NCBI RefSeq assembly: GCF_003594875.1
Contig: NZ_QZEY01000004.1
Location: forward strand, 372,001-436,000
Direction of reading: 5' to 3'
DNA: 64,000 nucleotides
DNA from: Bailinhaonella thermotolerans
GTDB lineage: Bacteria; Actinomycetota; Actinomycetes; Streptosporangiales; Streptosporangiaceae
This document shows positions 58,484 to 64,000 of this stretch, one piece after another. Every line of letters starts with the position of its first letter. Position 1 is the first letter of the stretch. The notes under the pieces were generated by a model, which ran no database searches, was not told the DNA's origin, and was given only the letters and a program-made list of their open reading frames with translations. Made by a program: the position numbers and the translations under genes.

Positions 58484-59932
58484 TCAGGGGGCGGGGGCGG
58501 TGACCGGGAGGAGGACGCGGAAGACGGTGCCGTCGTCGCCGCTCTCGACGCGGATGTCGCCGTGGTGCTTGTTGACCACGATCCGGTAGGAGATGTCCAG
58601 GCCGAGGCCCGTGCCCTCGCCGACCGGCTTGGTGGTGAAGAACGGCTCGAAGATGCGGGGCCGCACGTCCGGGGGGATGCCCGGGCCGGTGTCGCTCACC
58701 TCGACGACCAGGTGGTCCCCGTCGCGGCGGGTGCGCACGCCGAGGGTGCCCGTCCCGGCCATCGCGTCCAGGGCGTTGTCGATCAGGTTGGTCCACACCT
58801 GGTTCAGCTCGGCCGCGTACGCCGGGATCCGCGGCAGCTCCCTGTCGTAGTCCCGCACCGTGCGCACCCCGGGCGGGATCTTGGCCTGGAGCATGGTCAG
58901 CGTCGCGTCGAGCAGGTCGTGCACGTCCACCACCTGATGCGGCGCGCGGTCGAGCTGGGAGTACTGCTTGGCGGCGGAGACCAGCCCGGACACGCGGCCC
59001 ACGGCGTCGTCGATCTCGCCCATGAGCAGCTCGGTGTCGATGGTGTAGGTCAGCCACCGCACCGCCGCCCCGAGGAACTCCTCGCCGACCGCCGCGCGCA
59101 CGCAGTCCAGCCACGCCGTGTCGATGCCCCCGGCCACGAGCGTGCTCGCCAGGTCCCAGCCGTCGGCCACGCCGTGCTCGTCCAGCCAGTCCCCGAGCGC
59201 GTCCTCGGCGTCGGAGGCGGCCAGGGCGGACAGCGCGGGCGCGGCGGCGGCCCGCCGTACCGCCTCCTCCTGGAGTTCCACCAGCTCGCGCAGGCGGCTG
59301 CCGTCCAGCCGCCCGTCGGCGATCAGGGCGAGCTTGTGCCGCATGCCCGCCACCCGCTCGCGCAGCGCCGAGGTCGCGCGCACGGCCGCGGCGGCCGGGT
59401 TGTTCAGCTCGTGGGTCAGGCCCGCCGACAGCGAGCCCAGCGCCAGCAGCCGCTCCCGCTCGCCGACGATCCTGTGCTGCGTGCGCATGCCGAAGAACAT
59501 GCCCTCCAGCAGGTGCATCGCCATCGGGAACCACTCGCGCACGGTGCGGCCGACGAGATCGGCGGGCAGCGAGAAGAGGGTGACGTCGCTGACCGCGCGC
59601 AGCGAGGAGTTGTAGGACTCGGCGACCTGGCCCCCGAGGTACGCCTGGGTGGCCCCCGAGTAGACGCCGACCTGCTCGGTGCGGATGACCTCGATCTCGT
59701 CGCCGTGGATGCGCCGGCTGAGCGCGATCGTGCCGTGCAGCAGCACGTAGAAGCAGGTGGCGGGCTCGCCCTCGGCGTACACCCCGGCGCCCGCCGGGTA
59801 CTCCTCGACCCAGCCGTTCTCGACGTAGACCGCGAGCTGCTCGTCCGAGAGCGCCTCGAACAGGAACAGCTCGCGCAGGTCCTTCGCGGTCAGCCGGTCG
59901 CCGGCCCGCACCGCGCCGCGGGACTCGCTCAT
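58484..59932 (-). CDS. soluble histidine kinase with cyclic-nucleotide-binding-like domain
   Basis: Cytoplasmic sensor kinase of 482 residues. Residues ~20-130 form a CRP-type cyclic nucleotide-binding fold (EEYPAGAGVYAEGEPATCFYVLLHGTIAL). A dimerisation part with H174 in GLTHELNNPAAAA follows, then a helical insert, and the HATPase domain with NQVWTNLIDNALDAM, DTGPGIPPD and GEGTGLGLD. No membrane segment. Its ATG overlaps the stop of the receiver/flavoenzyme gene (ATGA), so both proteins are made together and very likely form a two-component pair with an enzyme as output. Confidence 0.92.
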   Translation of the reverse strand: MSESRGAVRAGDRLTAKDLRELFLFEALSDEQLAVYVENGWVEEYPAGAGVYAEGEPATCFYVLLHGTIALSRRIHGDEIEVIRTEQVGVYSGATQAYLGGQVAESYNSSLRAVSDVTLFSLPADLVGRTVREWFPMAMHLLEGMFFGMRTQHRIVGERERLLALGSLSAGLTHELNNPAAAAVRATSALRERVAGMRHKLALIADGRLDGSRLRELVELQEEAVRRAAAAPALSALAASDAEDALGDWLDEHGVADGWDLASTLVAGGIDTAWLDCVRAAVGEEFLGAAVRWLTYTIDTELLMGEIDDAVGRVSGLVSAAKQYSQLDRAPHQVVDVHDLLDATLTMLQAKIPPGVRTVRDYDRELPRIPAYAAELNQVWTNLIDNALDAMAGTGTLGVRTRRDGDHLVVEVSDTGPGIPPDVRPRIFEPFFTTKPVGEGTGLGLDISYRIVVNKHHGDIRVESGDDGTVFRVLLPVTAPAP

Positions 59933-61581
59933 CGCCCCTCCAGGTAACGGTGGATCAGGGACACGGCCATCGCGCCCTCGCCCACGGCGGAGGCGACCCG
60001 TTTGACGGAGTCGGCCCGCACGTCACCGGCCGCGAACACGCCGGGCATGCTGGTCTCCAGGTGGTAGGGGTCGCGCGGCAGCGGCCACCCCTTCGGCCGC
60101 CGCCCGTCCGAGATCAGGTCGGGCCCGGTCAGCACGAAGCCGCGCTCGTCGCGGGCGATGGCCCGCGGCATCCACGAGGTGCGCGGCTCGGCCCCGATGA
60201 ACACGAACATCCAGGACGTCTCGACCGTGCGCTCCTCGCCGGTGCGGGTGTCGCGCAGCGTGAGCCGTTCCAGGTGGTCCGAGCCCTCCCCGCGGGCGAC
60301 CTCGGTGCGCGGGTGGACCTCGATCGTGCCGATGCCCTCGATCTGCTCGATGAGGTACTGGGACATCGAGCGGGTCAGGTCGTCGCCGCGGATCAGCAGG
60401 TGGACCCGCTTGGCGTACCTCGCGAAGTGGACGGCGGCCTGCCCGGCGGAGTTCGCGCCGCCGACGATGTAGACCTCCTGCTCGGCGCAGCTCGGGGCCT
60501 CGGTGGTCGCCGAGCCGTAGAACACCCCGCGCCCGGTCAGCTCGGCCAGGCCCGGGGCGTCCAGCACGCGGTAGGAGACGCCGGTGGCCAGCACGACGGT
60601 GTGCGCGGCGACCGCCGTGCCGTCGCCGAAGCGCAGCAGGTGGGAGCTCTCGTCGCCGCTCAGCTCCACGACCTCGCGGGTGGTCAGCAGCTCGGCCCCG
60701 AACCGCTGCGCCTGCCGCCGCGCCCGGTCGGTGAGCTGCGCCCCGGACACGCCGTCGGGGAAGCCGAGGTAGTTCTCGATGCGGCTGCTCTGGCCGGCCT
60801 GCCCGCCGGTCGCGCGCTGCTCCACGAGCACCGTCCGCAGCCCCTCGGAGGCGGCGTAGACGGCCGCGCCGAGCCCGGCGGGCCCGGCCCCGACGATCAC
60901 CACGTCGTAGAAGTCGGCCTCCGGAGTGGTGTTCAGCCCGACGTGCGCGGCCAGCTCCGACTCCGTCGGCCGGACCAGGGCCTTGCCGTCGGCGGTGACC
61001 ACGACCGGCAGCGAGTCCGGGCCGAGCCCCGCGGCGGCCAGCAGCCGCCCGCCCTCGGGCTCGTCGGCGACCACCCAGCGGAAGGGGACGAGGTTGCGGG
61101 CCAGGAAGTCGCGCACCGCGAACGAGGGCGCGGACCAGCGGTGGCCCACCACGCGCGTCTCCGGCGGCGCCGGGGTCGCCAGCCACGCGTCCAGCAGCGT
61201 GTCCACGACCGGGTACAGCTTCTCCTCCGGCGGGTTCCACGGCTTGAGCAGGTAGTGGTCCAGGTCCACGAGGTTGATCGCGTCGATCGCCGCGTCGGTG
61301 TCGGCGTACGCCGTGAGCAGCACCCGGCGGGCCAGCGGGAACAGGTCCATCGCGGCCTCCAGGAACTGGATGCCGTTCATCCTCGGCATGCGGAAGTCGG
61401 CGAGCATCAGCGCCACCTGCTCGCCGCGCAGCTTCAGCTCCCGCAGCGCCTCCAGGGCGGCCTCACCGGAGTCGGCGCGCACGATGCGGTACGCGTCGCC
61501 GTACCGTCGCCGCACGTCCCGGGCCACTGCCCGGGAAACGGCGGGATCGTCATCAACGGTGAGGATCGCCGGATTTGCCAT
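59929..61581 (-). CDS. response-regulator receiver fused to thioredoxin-reductase-like flavoenzyme
   Basis: Fusion of 550 residues. Receiver domain (1-125) with acidic D10-D12 and probable phospho-Asp D62 (MLADFRMPRMNG). A short thioredoxin-like linker region (~150-205) follows, then a thioredoxin-reductase fold with FAD motif VVIVGAGPAGLGAAVY and NADPH motif VYIVGGANSAGQAAV. The redox CxxC of true thioredoxin reductases (CATC) is replaced by SATTEAPSC, so classical thioredoxin reduction is unlikely. This domain order is known in actinomycetes; the product of the reaction is unknown. ATG at 61581. Confidence 0.92.
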   Translation of the reverse strand: MANPAILTVDDDPAVSRAVARDVRRRYGDAYRIVRADSGEAALEALRELKLRGEQVALMLADFRMPRMNGIQFLEAAMDLFPLARRVLLTAYADTDAAIDAINLVDLDHYLLKPWNPPEEKLYPVVDTLLDAWLATPAPPETRVVGHRWSAPSFAVRDFLARNLVPFRWVVADEPEGGRLLAAAGLGPDSLPVVVTADGKALVRPTESELAAHVGLNTTPEADFYDVVIVGAGPAGLGAAVYAASEGLRTVLVEQRATGGQAGQSSRIENYLGFPDGVSGAQLTDRARRQAQRFGAELLTTREVVELSGDESSHLLRFGDGTAVAAHTVVLATGVSYRVLDAPGLAELTGRGVFYGSATTEAPSCAEQEVYIVGGANSAGQAAVHFARYAKRVHLLIRGDDLTRSMSQYLIEQIEGIGTIEVHPRTEVARGEGSDHLERLTLRDTRTGEERTVETSWMFVFIGAEPRTSWMPRAIARDERGFVLTGPDLISDGRRPKGWPLPRDPYHLETSMPGVFAAGDVRADSVKRVASAVGEGAMAVSLIHRYLEGR

Positions 61582-61696
61582 GAATCCAATGAAATCACGG
61601 GTGTCACACGCGTCTCTCCAAGGTCATTTGCGTGCTCAGCGTCGAGAACTTGCGTCCCAATGATGGAGATTGCAAGTGGCTTGCGTTGATCCGCAG

Positions 61697-61702
61697 TATG
61701 CT
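61697..61702 (+). promoter_or_regulatory. -10 element of a leaderless lacI-type transcript
   Basis: TATGCT lies six bases before the GTG start of the LacI gene, so the transcript would begin at or next to the start codon. No good -35 box; several TTGCG motifs surround it. Confidence 0.45.
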
Positions 61703-61708
61703 TGCGCC

Positions 61709-62719
61709 GTGACACGTCGACTTGCGGAAGTGGCCAAGAAGGTCGGGGTCAGCGAGGCCACGGTCAGCCGGGTGCTCAACGGCAAGCCGGGGGTCTCCGA
61801 CGCCACGCGGGCGGCCGTGCTGACGGCCCTCGACGTGCTCGGATACGAGCGCCCCACCCAGCTCCGCGGCGAGCGCGCCCGGCTGGTCGGCCTGGTCCTG
61901 CCCGAACTGGGCAACCCCATCTTCCCGGCGCTCGCCGAGGTCGTCGGCGGCGCGCTCGCCCAGCGCGGCTTCACCCCGGTGCTGTGCACGCGCACGGCGG
62001 GCGGGCTCTCCGAGGCGGACTACGTCGAGATGCTCCTGGAGCAGCAGGTCTCCGGCGTGGTGTTCGCCGGCGGCCACTACGCCGAGGCCGAGGCCCCGCA
62101 CGAGCACTACTTCCGGCTGCGCTCGCTCAAGCTCCCGGTCGTGCTGGTCAACGCCGCCAGCGAGCACCTGGGCTTCCCCTGCGTGTCCACCGACGACGCG
62201 GTGGCGGTCGAGCAGGCGTTCGGCCACCTGACCTCGCTCGGCCACGAGCGCGTCGGCCTGATCCTGGGCCCGGAGGACCACATGCCCTCCCGGCGCAAGC
62301 TCGCCGCGTTCCGCGAGGCCGCAGGGAAGGCCGGGGTCGAGGTGCGGCCTGAGGCCGTCGAGCGCGCGATGTTCTCCCTCGAAGGCGGCCAGGCGGTGGC
62401 GACGCGCCTGGTCAAGGCCGGATACACCGGGATCGTCTGCGCCAGCGACCCCCTCGCCCTGGGCGCGATCCGCGCGGTCCGCCGCCTCGGCCTGTCCGTC
62501 CCCGAGGACGTCTCGGTCGTCGGCTTCGACGACAGCGCGTTCATGAACTGCACCAACCCGCCCCTCACCACGGTCCGCCAGCCCATAGAGGCCCTGGGCC
62601 GGGCGGCGGTCACCTTCCTGGTCAACCAGATCGACGGCGCGGCCGTCACCGCCGAGGAGCTCCTCTTCGAGCCCGAGCTGGTGGTCCGCGGCTCCACCGC
62701 CCCCGCCCCCGCCCGCTGA
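61709..62719 (+). CDS. LacI-family sugar-responsive repressor
   Basis: Repressor of 336 residues. HTH at residues 3-24 (RLAEVAKKVGVSEATVSRVL) with hinge helix, followed by the periplasmic-binding-protein-like core (LVGLVLPELGNPIFPALAEV ... VSVVGFDDSAFMNCTNPPLT). GTG at 61709 gives the standard LacI start VTRRLAEVAKK. The next gene to the right encodes a sugar ABC binding protein, the typical target. The effector is unknown. Confidence 0.93.
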   Translation: MTRRLAEVAKKVGVSEATVSRVLNGKPGVSDATRAAVLTALDVLGYERPTQLRGERARLVGLVLPELGNPIFPALAEVVGGALAQRGFTPVLCTRTAGGLSEADYVEMLLEQQVSGVVFAGGHYAEAEAPHEHYFRLRSLKLPVVLVNAASEHLGFPCVSTDDAVAVEQAFGHLTSLGHERVGLILGPEDHMPSRRKLAAFREAAGKAGVEVRPEAVERAMFSLEGGQAVATRLVKAGYTGIVCASDPLALGAIRAVRRLGLSVPEDVSVVGFDDSAFMNCTNPPLTTVRQPIEALGRAAVTFLVNQIDGAAVTAEELLFEPELVVRGSTAPAPAR

Positions 62720-62740
62720 CCCCCGCCCCGCCCGCCCCGG

Positions 62741-62832
62741 CTCCCGTACGGCCCACGCCCGCCCTCGTTGTACGGCCCACGCCCGCCCGGCTCAGGCCGT
62801 ACGCCCGCCCGGCTCAGGCCGTACGGCCAGCG
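62741..62832. repeat. cluster of CCGTACGG-type elements
   Basis: Four GTACG-containing elements in two pairs of direct repeats (gtacggcccacgcccgcc twice, then cggctcaggccgtacg twice) just behind the LacI gene; possibly terminator-like. Confidence 0.6.
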
Positions 62833-63105
62833 ACGGGGGACGACCGCCGCCGGGGCGGCCGGGGCGGCCGGGACGCGGGCGGGGGGCTCCGCCGCGTCCT
62901 CTCGTGCGGGGCCTCGCCGGGCCACGCCGTCCTCGTCCCGCCCGGCCCGCCGCCGGGAACGGCCCCTCCTCGTCCCGCGTCGATCCGGGCTGTCCGCCCG
63001 CGCCGCCGACAGCCCGCGCCGCCGACAGCCCGCGCTGCGGCGCCACGCCTCGGCCCGTGGCCCTCGGAAGGCTCTGTCAGATTTTTGCGTACACAGATTC
63101 GACTA

Positions 63106-63134
63106 TTGCTTGATTCTGTTCCTCTCTGTATGTT
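63106..63134 (+). promoter_or_regulatory. sigma-70 promoter of the sugar-binding protein gene
   Basis: TTGCTT (63106-63111), 17 bases, TATGTT (63129-63134) in a markedly A/T-rich stretch, about 57 bases before the ATG. A TTGCGT motif at 63085 and CGCAA at 63138 flank it and could be repressor sites. Confidence 0.65.
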
Positions 63135-63190
63135 TCTCGCAACCGGCGGCCCGGCCGTACATGGTGACTCGTTCCGGGAGGAAACCCCTT

Positions 63191-64000
63191 ATGAGGACGC
63201 GCACGCGTAATCTCGCATGCCTGCTCGCGGCGGGCCTGGTTCTCGGCGCCGCCGGATGCGGCGGCGACGCCGGCGGCGGCGGAGGCGGGAAGGACGCCGC
63301 CTCCGGCAAGAACGCCAAGGTGACGATCACGGTCGGCTGCCAGCCGCCCAAGAGCAACAAGATCGAGCGTCAGGAGTGGGACGAGGACGTCGCCGCGTTC
63401 GAGAAGCTGCACCCGGACATCGACATCGAGAGCAAGGACGCCTTCCCCTGCATCAACCCGGAGACGTTCCAGGCCAAGCTGGCCGGCGGCACGATGGAGG
63501 ACGTCTTCTACGTCTACTACACCGACGTCAAGAAGATCATCCAGAACCGGCAGGCCGCCGACATCTCGCCGTACGTCGGCACGCTCAAGAACTACGCGCA
63601 CATCCGCCCGGACGTCATGAGCGTCTTCAAGGACGGCGACAAGGTGTACGGCGTCCCGCGCAACACCTACTCCATGGGCCTGGTCTACAACCGCAAGCTG
63701 TTCAGCCAGGCCGGCCTCAACCCCGACGCCCCGCCCAAGACGTGGGCCGAGGTGCGCGAGGCGGCCAAGAAGATCGCCGGGCTGGGCGGCGGCGTCGTCG
63801 GCTTCGGCGAGTACAGCGCGGGGAACACCGGCGGCTGGCACTTCACCGCCTCCCTGTACGCCCGCGGCGGCGACGTGGTCACCCCCGACGGGACGAAGGC
63901 CGCCTTCAACTCCGCCGAGGGCAAGGCCGTGCTGGAGAACCTCAAGCAGATGCGCTGGACCGACAACAGCATGGGCACCAAGCAGTTGCACCAGTGGGAA
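63191..64000 (+). CDS. sugar ABC transporter substrate-binding lipoprotein, 3' part beyond window
   Basis: Extracytoplasmic solute-binding protein of family 1 (carbohydrate uptake). Lipoprotein signal with lipobox GAAG-C23, then a Gly-rich linker and the domain starting TITVGCQPPKSNK. LAGGTMEDVFYVYYTDVKKI, VYGVPRNTYSMGLVYNRKLF and KTWAEVREAAKKIA are typical. The first 270 codons are in the window and remain open at its end. ATG at 63191 after GGGAGGAAA. Permease genes are expected downstream; control by the LacI protein upstream is likely. Confidence 0.93.
   Translation, partial: MRTRTRNLACLLAAGLVLGAAGCGGDAGGGGGGKDAASGKNAKVTITVGCQPPKSNKIERQEWDEDVAAFEKLHPDIDIESKDAFPCINPETFQAKLAGGTMEDVFYVYYTDVKKIIQNRQAADISPYVGTLKNYAHIRPDVMSVFKDGDKVYGVPRNTYSMGLVYNRKLFSQAGLNPDAPPKTWAEVREAAKKIAGLGGGVVGFGEYSAGNTGGWHFTASLYARGGDVVTPDGTKAAFNSAEGKAVLENLKQMRWTDNSMGTKQLHQWE

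Larger units (their letters stand above)
62720..63190. other. 471-base gap without gene
   Basis: Holds repeated CCGTACGG-type elements (62743-62828, with two copies of gcccgcccggctcaggccgt), a GC-rich stretch with two copies of gccgccgacagcccgc (about 63000-63035), then an A/T-rich promoter zone from 63080 on. No open frame with gene-like features was found. Confidence 0.7.

Noticed and set aside
62720-63190. Small gene in the gap before the sugar-binding protein
   Set aside because: Frames there are Arg/Pro/Ala-rich, short and lie in repeats; no ribosome site.

Overview
The window is very GC-rich, densely packed DNA from a high-GC Gram-positive actinomycete. Codons end almost always in G or C, GTG starts are frequent, and 1-4 base stop/start overlaps are common. 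Lineage markers agree: a conservon (sensor kinase, roadblock, DUF742, GTPase), DUF397/DUF5753 pairs, an AfsR/SARP-type regulator, NlpC/P60 and cytochrome bd genes. A Streptosporangiales member such as an Actinomadura relative would fit, but that is inference. I see no tRNA, rRNA, IS element, CRISPR array or prophage.

Layout. 0-5 kb: cytochrome bd operon (cydA, a short cydB, the start of cydD) and a NarL-type two-component system. 5-9 kb: an amidase-like hypothetical, a phosphotransferase/SDR pair and a GH39-like glycosidase. 9.2-20.5 kb: a leftward envelope or exopolysaccharide operon (small membrane protein, FemAB/GNAT-like protein, two GT2 enzymes, polysaccharide deacetylase, flippase, large membrane protein). 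It is preceded by a gene for a sigma factor fused to a zinc-finger anti-sigma domain, a membrane span and an outer tail, and by a binding-protein/VWA fusion. 20.7-29.5 kb: CDF-like transporter, DUF4184 protein, rRNA/tRNA methylase, acyl-CoA ligase, NlpC/P60 hydrolase, radical SAM protein, divergent Nramp-like transporter, DedA protein. 30-34 kb: cobalt uptake operon cbiMNQO under a cobalamin riboswitch, with a divergent ArsR-type metal sensor. 33.8-35.5 kb: decayed DUF397/DUF5753/ATPase locus. 35.5-38.1 kb: stress-type membrane cluster (DUF1469, DUF3618, DUF4235, YihY). 38-49 kb: Ogt, a large SARP-ATPase regulator, a putative glycan module (AglD-like, PIG-L, GT4), HdeD, two DUF202 proteins, TetR and its target. 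49-53 kb: conservon. 53-58.4 kb: FAD monooxygenase/MarR pair, a propeller-like secreted protein, a Mut7-C protein, MmcQ/YjbR, TauE/SafE. 58.5-61.6 kb: a cyclic-nucleotide-domain histidine kinase coupled to a receiver/thioredoxin-reductase-like fusion. 61.7-64 kb: a LacI regulator and the start of a sugar ABC binding protein.

The most interesting observation is that the sigma/anti-sigma fusion gene and the polysaccharide operon just downstream share the upstream arrangement AGGT[A/G]AACC-N16-CGTC, which is ECF-like in form. This suggests a self-contained membrane-tethered sigma switch that controls itself and surface polysaccharide. Second are the kinase plus flavoenzyme-output pair, a deletion that removed the N-termini of two divergent regulatory genes, and a tendency for codon-phased tandem repeats to expand inside genes (cydD, a sensor kinase, cbiN, the VWA protein).
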